Below, in pieces: positions 33,970-41,688 of a stretch of 64,000 nucleotides of DNA. This stretch comes from an uncultured Bacteroides sp. (GTDB lineage: Bacteria > Bacteroidota > Bacteroidia > Bacteroidales > Bacteroidaceae): the NCBI GenBank assembly GCA_900552075.1, contig URYL01000001.1, positions 124,001 through 188,000 of the forward strand. Direction: 5' to 3'. The notes beneath the pieces are model-generated. The model did no database searches. It was not told where the DNA came from and was given only the letters and a program-made list of their open reading frames with translations. The number at the start of each line of letters is the position of its first letter. The stretch's first letter is position 1. The position numbers and the translations under genes were made by a program.

Positions 33970-35043
33970 TTATGTATGTTTTTTATACGTTGCAAGATTA
34001 GCCATCATCTTTTTCAAATTGGCTTCATTTTCCTCATCCGAAATGGAAGGGTCTTTCATAAAACGGCTACAAGGTAAATCCGGGCATTCTCCACAGTTTT
34101 CCCGCTTTTGTTCCTTACAACATTTCCAAATGGGACATACGGTATCGCCCGTATATTGAAGCCAGTGCACCTTGCCTTTTATCTTTCTGCATCCTTTGCA
34201 TACCTTTGGGAATGACGCACAATCCACACACCTTGCTCCACACGGAGAGGGATAAAAATAATCATCTTTCCAGTACCACCATTTGCATTTCTCTCTATCC
34301 GGGTTTTCCGTATGAACAAAATATTCTAAAGCCCGATACAGATAAAGCTGGCAACGGTCTATCATACACCCACGCAAACGACATTCTTCCTCATACAAAT
34401 CCTCTGCTTTCTTTCCTTTCAGCGATTCAACAGAGGTATATCCCATTGCCATCAGGTCTTGTTCGGTCTGTGAACCTACGTTGGGAATTTGTCGCAGAGA
34501 AGATTTTCCCCGACTTGACTCTGTTTCCTTCATCAATGATTCCACTACTTTCATTGCATTTCTCCTGGCAGCCGCAATACTTGGTGTCATTTCGCATTCC
34601 AGCATATCAAGACAAGCAGCCAGTTCATTCGCCAGTTCCGGAACCAACCGACACATCTTTGCAGCCAATTTTATCATCATCGAACGACTACCGTCTGTTT
34701 CCTTTTTATCTACTGCATGGGTAAGGCAAAAATCAAACAAGTCCGTCCTGAAATTCTTAACCGTGGACAAGTCAATCAAAATAGAAAGCACAAGTCCCCG
34801 GCGTATCTTCAAATCAGCCTCCATTACTTGGTCTGCAATCTGATGGTAAAAGGGAGAAACATAAAGTCTCTTATCCTCTGTCGGTAAATGATAGAGTATC
34901 CATGCCGCATTGGAAGCCACCCGGGCATCTTCCGCACAAATCAGAAGGTCACAAATTTTGCTGATGCCAGCCTCATCATGATGCAACTCACGAGAGAAAA
35001 CCATTACTTGCCACTTGGACAGCTTGTCATGCAAATGTTCCAT
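33970..35043 (-). CDS. Three-domain fusion: HEAT-like, Cdd1 helix-hairpin-helix, DUF3795
   Basis: 357 residues from MEHLHDKLSKW; the promoter at 35074-35104 argues against the upstream ATG at 35103. Residues 1-175 are paired helices of HEAT type (AEDARVASNAAWILYHL, KIRRGLVLSILIDL). Residues 182-258 are the Cdd1 / pathogenicity-locus domain, a helix-hairpin-helix DNA-binding type (LRQIPNVGSQTEQDLMAMGY, DRCQLYLYRALEYFV, WWYWKD). Residues 265-357 are DUF3795, rich in cysteine (268, 272, 275, 282, 285, 303, 308, 309, 317, 320, 325) and likely to bind metal. Each part is usually encoded alone or in simpler combinations. DNA-related or redox-related function is inference only. Confidence 0.78.
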   Translation of the reverse strand: MEHLHDKLSKWQVMVFSRELHHDEAGISKICDLLICAEDARVASNAAWILYHLPTEDKRLYVSPFYHQIADQVMEADLKIRRGLVLSILIDLSTVKNFRTDLFDFCLTHAVDKKETDGSRSMMIKLAAKMCRLVPELANELAACLDMLECEMTPSIAAARRNAMKVVESLMKETESSRGKSSLRQIPNVGSQTEQDLMAMGYTSVESLKGKKAEDLYEEECRLRGCMIDRCQLYLYRALEYFVHTENPDREKCKWWYWKDDYFYPSPCGARCVDCASFPKVCKGCRKIKGKVHWLQYTGDTVCPIWKCCKEQKRENCGECPDLPCSRFMKDPSISDEENEANLKKMMANLATYKKHT

Positions 35044-35073
35044 TACTTGTTCGCTTTTTCTATACTGTAGAGA

Positions 35074-35104
35074 CAAATCTAAAGAATAAGTCCAGAATAA
35101 CAAA
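35074..35104 (-). promoter_or_regulatory. Promoter of the HEAT/Cdd1/DUF3795 - GNAT operon
   Basis: On the minus strand TTTG (35104-35101), a 19-base spacer and TAGATTTG (35081-35074): full agreement with the Bacteroidetes consensus. It lies 30 bases upstream of the ATG at 35043. Confidence 0.8.
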
Positions 35105-35179
35105 ACGAAAAAGCATTCTTTTCATTGCCGAACAGACTTGAAAACAGCCCATTTCAAGCTAATTCTACCCTCCACCCAA

Positions 35180-35282
35180 AACGCAAGTACATTCCAACTC
35201 AAACGCAAGTGCATTTAGATTAAAACGCAAGTACGTTTGAGTTGAAACACAAGTGCGTTTTATCTGGAACGCAAGTGCGTTT
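35180..35282. repeat. Five palindromic units at an exact 22-bp period
   Basis: Units of 15 bp start at 35180, 35202, 35224, 35246 and 35268. Consensus is AACGCAAGTRCGTTT, whose core AACGCA-AG-TGCGTT is a perfect inverted repeat in the last unit. Spacers are 7 bp. Spacers 1 and 3 are reverse complements of each other, so 35195-35205 (CAACTCAAACG) also pairs with 35234-35244. The array lies between two divergent promoters (35074-35104 leftward, 35353-35360 rightward). The period is about two helical turns, so the units face the same side of the DNA. Confidence 0.85.
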
Positions 35283-35352
35283 TTACAAGCTCTTTTCAAA
35301 CTGAAAAATATCTTTTTTTATTCAAAAAATATGCACTCTAGCAGTTTTTTAT

Positions 35353-35360
35353 TATCTTCG
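35353..35360 (+). promoter_or_regulatory. -7-like box TATCTTCG for the TPR regulator
   Basis: One mismatch to TAnnTTTG; 29 bases before the ATG at 35390. Confidence 0.45.
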
Positions 35361-35389
35361 CCCTTAAACTTAACTAACCTAGCTAACCC

Positions 35390-36769
35390 ATGACTTTTTT
35401 CCCGCATCATACAACCTTACTGATACGTTCCTTGGGAATGTGGTTACTGATTTTGTGTACGATTTTTGCATGTACTCCCATACCTGAGACTCACTCTTCA
35501 CAAACCACCGAAACAAATTCTCACGCCGACAGTCTGTTGCAGTTCAAAATTTACCTTGAGCAAATCCGTATCAGCCGTTTCAAAGCAGATACTCTGGAAG
35601 AAACACGTGCTTTAGAAGAAGCGGAAAGAATGGCCCGATTCTTGAACGACTCTGCCACGTATACCGATTTATGGCAGGAAAAAGCTCTGTTTTATTTGCC
35701 GAAGAATACTGAAACAGCAAAAATTTATTTCCAAAAAGCCTTGGCTTATATGTCCTTCGGAACGACTGCTTCCACTGTGCAAAATGAACTGTATCTTTCA
35801 CGTATCTACTTACAGCAGAGACAAATGGACAGCGCATTCCATTACATTGACGATGCCATCCGTAAGAACCTTTCTCGCGAAGAAGCCCCCCTCCTTCACC
35901 TACAAAAAGGATATATCTTTGCCTCCCTCCTGCAAGGAGATTCGGCTGCACATTATATCTTGCCTGCTTTACCAAAAGTATCCTTGAAACAACGTACCGA
36001 GAGCTACCGCCGCCTGTTTGAAATGTACAAAGAAAAACGAGACGAAAAGCAAGAAAGCAACTATATGCGGAAATACATCCGCTCACACGATTCGCTGAGT
36101 ACCGAACGAAAGGAAATGGTCATCGGAAAAATACAGGACATGCAGGAATACAAACTACAACGTGAACGGGCCAACAAGGCAGAAATGGAAACGGCCCACC
36201 ACAAGCTGATCTTCTACCGGATTGTGGTGGCACTGGGACTTGTGATTCTGATTCTGCTACTATTACTCCACCGTATCCGCACGCACAAACAGAAGCTGAC
36301 CGCAGAACTCAAGGAAACCCAGTGGATGCGGATGAAAGAAAGCTTGAAACGGAAAGAGGCAGAAGTGGCACTGGCTCACGAGCAGGAACGGCTGAAGCAA
36401 CAGGAAATCGACCGGCTGCACAAGAGTGTAGAATATTACCAGCAACTGAATGCCATTACCCTCCCCTCGCTCCTACGGAAAAGAAATTCACAGGGAGCAC
36501 TTCACCTGACGGAAGACGAATGGGATATCATCCGCCAAAATACGGATACCTGCTTCGACGGGTTTACCACACGTTTGAAAGAACGCTATCCCCAACTCAC
36601 GGATGAGGAGCTTCGTTTCTGCTGTCTGGTAAAAATGAATCTCCCACTTTCCTTGTTGTCCGAAATCTATCACATTGCCAAAGGCAGTATCTCACGCCGT
36701 AAAATGAGACTGAAGGAAAAAATGCACATCGAAAACAGCAGTTTTGACGAGTTCATTGAGACTTTTTAA
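35390..36769 (+). CDS. Membrane-anchored TPR protein with C-terminal HTH-like domain
   Basis: 459 residues. The N-terminus has a lipobox-like sequence (LLILCTIFACTP, Cys28). Residues ~50-250 are TPR-like helices (TAKIYFQKALAYMSF, RQMDSAFHYIDDAIRKN). A membrane helix lies at about 275-295 (FYRIVVALGLVILILLLLLHRI), then a coiled coil (about 300-350) and a C-terminal domain (about 370-459): LTDEELRFCCLVKMNLPLSLLSEIYHIAKGSISRRKMRLKEKM, which reads like a LuxR-type helix-turn-helix. Such proteins in Bacteroidales are thought to signal across the inner membrane. It is divergent from the HEAT/Cdd1 gene across the 22-bp array. Confidence 0.8.
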   Translation: MTFFPHHTTLLIRSLGMWLLILCTIFACTPIPETHSSQTTETNSHADSLLQFKIYLEQIRISRFKADTLEETRALEEAERMARFLNDSATYTDLWQEKALFYLPKNTETAKIYFQKALAYMSFGTTASTVQNELYLSRIYLQQRQMDSAFHYIDDAIRKNLSREEAPLLHLQKGYIFASLLQGDSAAHYILPALPKVSLKQRTESYRRLFEMYKEKRDEKQESNYMRKYIRSHDSLSTERKEMVIGKIQDMQEYKLQRERANKAEMETAHHKLIFYRIVVALGLVILILLLLLHRIRTHKQKLTAELKETQWMRMKESLKRKEAEVALAHEQERLKQQEIDRLHKSVEYYQQLNAITLPSLLRKRNSQGALHLTEDEWDIIRQNTDTCFDGFTTRLKERYPQLTDEELRFCCLVKMNLPLSLLSEIYHIAKGSISRRKMRLKEKMHIENSSFDEFIETF

Positions 36770-36842
36770 TAGTCATGTACATCATATAAATTATCAATAA
36801 TTTGATTTCCAGAATTTTACATACAACCTGTGTACATCATTA

Positions 36843-36877
36843 TTTGCTGACAGTCACAGATGAACTCTCTATCTTTG
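36843..36877 (+). promoter_or_regulatory. Promoter of the lipoprotein gene
   Basis: TTTG (36843-36846) and TATCTTTG (36870-36877) with a 23-base spacer, slightly long; followed by GCCACCG and the ATG at 36912. Confidence 0.6.
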
Positions 36878-36911
36878 CCACCGTAAATCTAACTCAAACG
36901 TGTGCAAATTT

Positions 36912-37631
36912 ATGAATGTAAAACAAATCTTTTGTTGGATGATGTATGGCTTATTGGTTTTCTTCACTGCGGGATGCAGTGGAGAAAACTCTGAAGATTT
37001 GCCAGACAACGTATCAGTTTATCAGAAATATCTGGTCGCTTTTTCCGACTCACAACCTACGCTGGCCTATGCCCATTTTTCACGGGAAAAAGACACTCCC
37101 CTGAAAGATATCAGACTGACAGGAGGCTCATCTATCAAGGCAAACGGCAAGGAAATGGAATTCAACACGTTGGACAGAAACGCCATTTTCGGTTATTCTT
37201 ATTTCGTCTCACTCGGAAAAGACGAAACAGTGTCGTTCGCGTTCCAGCGTACCCAACAAAAAGAAACGCGCATGTGGGTCAACTATGCCTATAAAGAATG
37301 GATTAACCCCATACATATACCTTCCACACGCACCACGGTGACCAATCAGGAAATAATAGGATGGACGGGAGAAAAAATAGCGGCCAATGAAGAACTGGAG
37401 GCCACGCTGGATAACCCCAACCATCAGGAAGAATATACCGTATATTATGGAACCCTGAACAAAAGCCGTGACGGCGTTTCTTTCGATAAGGTCCCCAAAG
37501 GAAAATACATGCTTACCTTGAAACGATGCGTAAAACTGGAAACCAAAGATAACGATACTCCCGCCAAAGGAGAAATCGTACTGGTCTATTACGACAAGAA
37601 AGAAGTAACCGTTGAAGAACAAACTGAATAA
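36912..37631 (+). CDS. Lipoprotein of unknown function
   Basis: 239 residues from MNVKQIFCWMMYGLL; the lipobox is FFTAGCSGE. The GTG frame extension to 36900 is unnecessary and sits close to the promoter. The mature part is beta-rich (AFSDSQPTLAYAHFSREKD, IRLTGGSSIKANGKEMEFN, FGYSYFVSLGKDETVSFAFQRT) and looks like an immunoglobulin-type or lipocalin-like surface lipoprotein. No family recognised. Placed after the TPR regulator on the same strand, it may be its target, but it has its own promoter. Confidence 0.7.
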   Translation: MNVKQIFCWMMYGLLVFFTAGCSGENSEDLPDNVSVYQKYLVAFSDSQPTLAYAHFSREKDTPLKDIRLTGGSSIKANGKEMEFNTLDRNAIFGYSYFVSLGKDETVSFAFQRTQQKETRMWVNYAYKEWINPIHIPSTRTTVTNQEIIGWTGEKIAANEELEATLDNPNHQEEYTVYYGTLNKSRDGVSFDKVPKGKYMLTLKRCVKLETKDNDTPAKGEIVLVYYDKKEVTVEEQTE

Positions 37632-37641
37632 AAGAAAAGGC

Positions 37642-37666
37642 AGCAGAATGAAAATTCTGCTACCCT
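37642..37666 (+). terminator. Hairpin after the lipoprotein gene
   Basis: AGCAGAAT (37642-37649) and ATTCTGCT (37654-37661) with loop GAAA; only a short pyrimidine tail follows. A stronger terminator lies at 37903-37938. Confidence 0.6.
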
Positions 37667-37902
37667 TATAACCCTGGCTATATCCCTAATTCCACAGGTG
37701 TATGGACTCCTATGAAGAAAATCACAACTTCCCCCTTTGGAGTCTTTATCTTTTGATAATCTCTCTGGGATACACCTTCTCTAACCTTGACCCTTACTCT
37801 CTGGCGTCCGGGAAATTATTTTCGATGGAAGACAAGCCCCATCCCGGGAAACGCCCATTTTTTCATTCACTCTCTCGATTGGGATAGGCTGGCGGTTTTA
37901 GG

Positions 37903-37938
37903 AACTGGGTCGGATTAACGTCCGGCCCAGTTTTTTAT
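37903..37938 (+). terminator. Plus-strand terminator overlapping the 3' end of dapL
   Basis: AACTGGGTCGGA (37903-37914) and TCCGGCCCAGTT (37921-37932), followed by TTTTATTC. The right arm lies inside the last codons of dapL on the other strand. The T-run serves rightward transcripts. Confidence 0.75.
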
Positions 37939-39150
37939 TCTACTCATAGCTTCCTGGCAGTCTTCGCGGTTACCGAAAGCGGTCAAGCGTAAAAAGCCTT
38001 CTCCGCTGGGTCCGAAACCTACTCCAGGAGTACCCACTACATTCACTTCGTGAAGCAACATATCGAAGAAGCTCCATGAATCCAGACCTTCCGGTGCTTT
38101 CACCCAGATATAAGGTGCATTGACACCTCCATAAAGGGTAAATCCGGCACCCTGCAGACCCTCGCGCATCAGACGGGCATTCTCCATATAATACTCAATG
38201 GTTTCCTTGATTTCAGCCTGTCCTTCAGGAGTATAGATGGCCTCGGCACCCCGCTGGGTAATGTAGCTGGTTCCGTTGAACTTCGTACACTGACGACGGT
38301 TCCACAAATGGTTCAGGGCGACCAGTTCACCAGTAGTCGTCATGGCCTTCACCTCTTCCGGTACTACGGTATAACCGCAACGGACACCGGTAAATCCGGC
38401 AGTCTTAGAGAAGCTGCGGAATTCTACGGCACAAGAACGTGCTCCTTCAATCTCATAAATAGAATGAGGCACATCGGCTTCGTGAATGTATGCTTCATAT
38501 GCAGCATCATATAAAATCAGTGCCTTGTGCTCCAATGCGTATTCCACCCACTTCTGCAATTCGGCCTTCGTCAGAGTGGTTCCAGTCGGATTGTTCGGAT
38601 AGCACAGATAAATCATGTCTACCGGTTCTGTGGGAAGAGACGGAACAAAATGGTTTTCTGCCGTACAGGGCAAATAAGTCAAGTGGCTCCACTGACCGTT
38701 TGCTTTCAGGTCACCAGCGCGTCCGGCCATGACATTACTGTCGATATATACCGGATATACCGGGTCGGTCACGGCTACCTTATTGCCTGTACCAAGAATA
38801 TCGCCGAAGTTACCCGTATCGCTTTTCGCTCCATCGCTCACAAAGACTTCCGTAGGACGCAGTTCGATACCTCTCGGCTGATAATCGTGAGCCAGAATAG
38901 CCTGAATCAAGAAATCATATCCTTGTTCGGGACCGTATCCATGGAAAGTAGCCGAACTAGCCATTTCGTCTACGGCATGGTGCATGGCCTTGATGGAAGC
39001 CGGAGGAAGCGGACGAGTCACGTCACCAATCCCCAGACGAATCAGTGCGGCCTCCGGATGGGCTGTTTTAAACGCATTTACTTTTTGGGCTACGCTCGAA
39101 AACAGATAATTTCCGGGCAATTTAATAAAGTTTTCGTTAACTTGTATCAT
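37915..39150 (-). CDS. dapL: LL-diaminopimelate aminotransferase
   Basis: 411 residues, class I PLP aminotransferase. Family landmarks are FIKLPGNYLFSSVAQKVNAF at the start, IRLGIGDVTRPLPPASIKAM, YPNNPTGTTLT, and the PLP lysine region FRSFSKTAGFTGVRCGY. It converts tetrahydrodipicolinate directly to LL-diaminopimelate, by-passing the acyl intermediates, in lysine and peptidoglycan synthesis. It is the last gene of the operon gltB-gltD-asnB-dapF-dapL and uses glutamate made by the first two gene products. It starts 12 bases after the dapF stop. Confidence 0.95.
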   Translation of the reverse strand: MIQVNENFIKLPGNYLFSSVAQKVNAFKTAHPEAALIRLGIGDVTRPLPPASIKAMHHAVDEMASSATFHGYGPEQGYDFLIQAILAHDYQPRGIELRPTEVFVSDGAKSDTGNFGDILGTGNKVAVTDPVYPVYIDSNVMAGRAGDLKANGQWSHLTYLPCTAENHFVPSLPTEPVDMIYLCYPNNPTGTTLTKAELQKWVEYALEHKALILYDAAYEAYIHEADVPHSIYEIEGARSCAVEFRSFSKTAGFTGVRCGYTVVPEEVKAMTTTGELVALNHLWNRRQCTKFNGTSYITQRGAEAIYTPEGQAEIKETIEYYMENARLMREGLQGAGFTLYGGVNAPYIWVKAPEGLDSWSFFDMLLHEVNVVGTPGVGFGPSGEGFLRLTAFGNREDCQEAMSRIKNWAGR

Positions 39151-39162
39151 TGATGTTTTGTC

Positions 39163-39969
39163 TTACTCTTTTAATTCTATTGTTCCGTCAAATACTTTAA
39201 CCGCAGGACCGGTCATATACAAATGGGCTCCCTCTCCTTTCCAGTCAACGGTCAGCTTGCCTCCGTCCATACAGATAGTAGCATGATCGCCGCATCTGCC
39301 AGTGAAAGCCGCCGCTACCGCAGTGGCACAGGCACCTGTGCCGCAGGCTTGCGTGATGCCGGAGCCTCTCTCCCACACCCGCATGCGGATGGTTTCCTTG
39401 TCCAATACCTGGGCAAATTCCACATTTACCCGGTCGGGAAACAGCGGATGATGCTCAAGCACCGGTCCCACTGTCGGCAAGTCCACCTCTTCCATCTTGT
39501 CCACAAAGATGACCAGATGCGGATTTCCCATGGATACAGCAATTCCCTTCTGATAAGGATAAGACTCACCTAAATCCACCGGATGAATATCGGCTGGAAT
39601 ACCCATATCGACCCGTACGCTCTCCACTTTCCCGTCATTTACTTGCAAATGAAGTTCCTTGATTCCGGAAAGCGTATCCAAAAGGATGTCTGTTTTTGTA
39701 GTCAGTCCGTATTCGTATAAATACTTTCCGATGCAGCGGCTGGCGTTTCCACACATCTTGGCTTCCGAACCGTCGGCATTGAAAATGCGCATGCTGAAAT
39801 CAGCCTTGTCTGAGACACCTATCAACACCAGTCCGTCACTACCTATCCCCGTATGAGGACGGCTCCACTCAATTGATTTTTCTTCAGGGTTCGTCAATGG
39901 GTATTTCATCGTATTCACATAGATGTAATCATTACCCAAACCGTGCATCTTTGTAAATTCAATCTTCAT
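39163..39969 (-). CDS. dapF: Diaminopimelate epimerase
   Basis: 268 residues from MKIEFTKMHGLGNDYIYVN, a textbook N-terminus; an in-frame extension to 40041 would overlap asnB and is rejected. The two catalytic cysteines are in MCGNASRCIG and QACGTGACA. It converts LL- to meso-diaminopimelate, directly after DapL in the pathway. It starts 10 bases after the asnB stop and 12 bases precede dapL. Confidence 0.96.
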   Translation of the reverse strand: MKIEFTKMHGLGNDYIYVNTMKYPLTNPEEKSIEWSRPHTGIGSDGLVLIGVSDKADFSMRIFNADGSEAKMCGNASRCIGKYLYEYGLTTKTDILLDTLSGIKELHLQVNDGKVESVRVDMGIPADIHPVDLGESYPYQKGIAVSMGNPHLVIFVDKMEEVDLPTVGPVLEHHPLFPDRVNVEFAQVLDKETIRMRVWERGSGITQACGTGACATAVAAAFTGRCGDHATICMDGGKLTVDWKGEGAHLYMTGPAVKVFDGTIELKE

Positions 39970-39979
39970 AAAAATTTGC

Positions 39980-41650
39980 TTAGTTTTTATATCCTTCTTC
40001 GTGCACATCGGCCACTGCACGTCCGCTCGGCTCATTGACATTTGCGAAAGCCTTGTCCCATGCCAGTGCTTCTGCCGTAGAGCAGGCTACACTCGGCACA
40101 CTCGGTACACTCTTGGCCGCACTGTCGCTCGGGAAATGTTCCTCGAAGATGGAACGGTAGTAATATTCTTCTTTGTTACGTGGAGGATTGATGGGGAAAC
40201 GTTCAGCTGCATGAGCCATCTGTTCGTCTGACACCTCTTTGGAAGTAAATTCCTTCAAGGTATCAATCCAGCTGTATCCCACACCGTCACTGAACTGTTC
40301 TTTCTGACGCCATGCCACGCTCTCAGGCAGCATGTCGGAAAAGGCCTCGCGCACAATCTTCTTCTCGATAGTCTTTCCCGGACACATCTTGGCTTTCGGA
40401 TTCAGGCGCATGGCAATATCCAGAAACTCCTTGTCCAAGAAAGGCACACGCCCTTCCACTCCCCAAGCGGCCAATGCCTTATTGGCCCGCAAACAGTCGT
40501 ACAGATAAAGTTTAGACAGTTTGCGCACGGTTTCTTCGTGGAAAGCACGCGCATCGGGAGCCTTATGGAAATAAAGATAACCACCGAAAATCTCATCGGC
40601 TCCTTCTCCACTGAGCACCATCTTGATACCCATGCTCTTGATGACACGCGCCAAGAGGTACATCGGAGTAGATGCACGGACAGTTGTCACATCGTAGGTT
40701 TCAATGTAATAAATCACATCGCGAAGGGCATCGAGTCCTTCCTGAATGGTATAATGAATTTCGTGGTGTACCGTACCGATAAAATCGGCTACCTCACGTG
40801 CCTTGGCCAGGTCGGGTGCTCCTTCCAGACCAATGGCAAATGAATGAAGCTGGGGCCACCAGGCGGCCATTTTCCCGTCCGTTTCCACACGACGGGCCGC
40901 ATAACGCTTGGCAATGGCAGAAATCACCGAGCTATCCAGTCCTCCTGAAAGCAACACACCGTAGGGCACATCACTCATCAGCTGTCCGCGAACCGCCTTT
41001 TCCAGTCCCTCGCGCAGGGTGCTTACCGAAGCCGGTGCGTCGGCCACTGCCTCATAGCTGGTCCAGTCACGTTTGTACCAACGTACCATCTTTCCTTCCT
41101 TGCTGGAATAATAATGTCCCGGCAGGAAAGGTTCATAGCGCTCGCAGAATCCTTCCAACGCTTTCAGTTCGCTGGCGCAATATACCTTTCCATCACTGTC
41201 GTAACCGATGTAAAGTGGAATCACGCCAATCGGGTCGCGGGCAATGAGAAACTCATCCTTTTCTGCATCATAGAGTACGAAAGCAAAAATGCCATTCAGC
41301 TCTTCCAGAAAATGAATGCCATAGTCCCGATACAGCGCCAGAATCACTTCACAGTCACTACCGGTCTGAAACTCATACTTTCCGGCATATTTCTTACGGA
41401 TGTCACGGTGGTTGTAGATTTCACCGTTGACAGCCAATATCTGTTTTTTGTCGGGTGAATACAATGGTTGGCCTCCACTCTCCGGGTCGACAATCGACAA
41501 ACGTTCATGGGCCAGAATAGCCGAACCCCCACAATAAATTCCACTCCAGTCGGGGCCACGATGACGAATTTTCCGGGCCATGGCCAAAGCCTTGCTCCGT
41601 AATTCAGGAGTTTGCTCTTTAATATTTAAAATAGCTGCAATGCCACACAT
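39980..41650 (-). CDS. asnB: Asparagine synthase (glutamine-hydrolysing)
   Basis: 556 residues. The mature N-terminal nucleophile Cys2 is in MCGIAAILN; the glutaminase domain spans about 1-190 (AVNGEIYNHRDIR). The synthetase domain carries the PP-loop SGGLDSSVISAIAKRYA and later SGEGADEIFGGYLYF. It makes asparagine from aspartate, glutamine and ATP. The C-terminal ~40 residues (PSDSAAKSVPSVPSVACSTAEALAWDKAFANVNEPSGRAV split by short linkers) are the usual end of Bacteroidetes AsnB. It lies between gltD (38 bases) and dapF (10 bases) in one operon. Confidence 0.95.
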   Translation of the reverse strand: MCGIAAILNIKEQTPELRSKALAMARKIRHRGPDWSGIYCGGSAILAHERLSIVDPESGGQPLYSPDKKQILAVNGEIYNHRDIRKKYAGKYEFQTGSDCEVILALYRDYGIHFLEELNGIFAFVLYDAEKDEFLIARDPIGVIPLYIGYDSDGKVYCASELKALEGFCERYEPFLPGHYYSSKEGKMVRWYKRDWTSYEAVADAPASVSTLREGLEKAVRGQLMSDVPYGVLLSGGLDSSVISAIAKRYAARRVETDGKMAAWWPQLHSFAIGLEGAPDLAKAREVADFIGTVHHEIHYTIQEGLDALRDVIYYIETYDVTTVRASTPMYLLARVIKSMGIKMVLSGEGADEIFGGYLYFHKAPDARAFHEETVRKLSKLYLYDCLRANKALAAWGVEGRVPFLDKEFLDIAMRLNPKAKMCPGKTIEKKIVREAFSDMLPESVAWRQKEQFSDGVGYSWIDTLKEFTSKEVSDEQMAHAAERFPINPPRNKEEYYYRSIFEEHFPSDSAAKSVPSVPSVACSTAEALAWDKAFANVNEPSGRAVADVHEEGYKN

Positions 41651-41688
41651 AATCGTAAAGTTGTATTTATATTTTGTATAAGAATCTA

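Noticed and set aside
35180..35282. CRISPR array
   Set aside because: The repeat is 15 bp and palindromic with 7-bp spacers, far shorter than CRISPR repeats and spacers, and no cas genes are present.
37702..37887. 61-codon frame between the lipoprotein gene and dapL
   Set aside because: No ribosome-binding site, no recognisable pattern, and it lies between two terminator-like hairpins; coding is unlikely, though not excluded.
27216..37900. Integrative element or prophage in the accessory stretch
   Set aside because: No integrase, transposase, phage structural gene, conjugation gene or flanking direct repeat was found.
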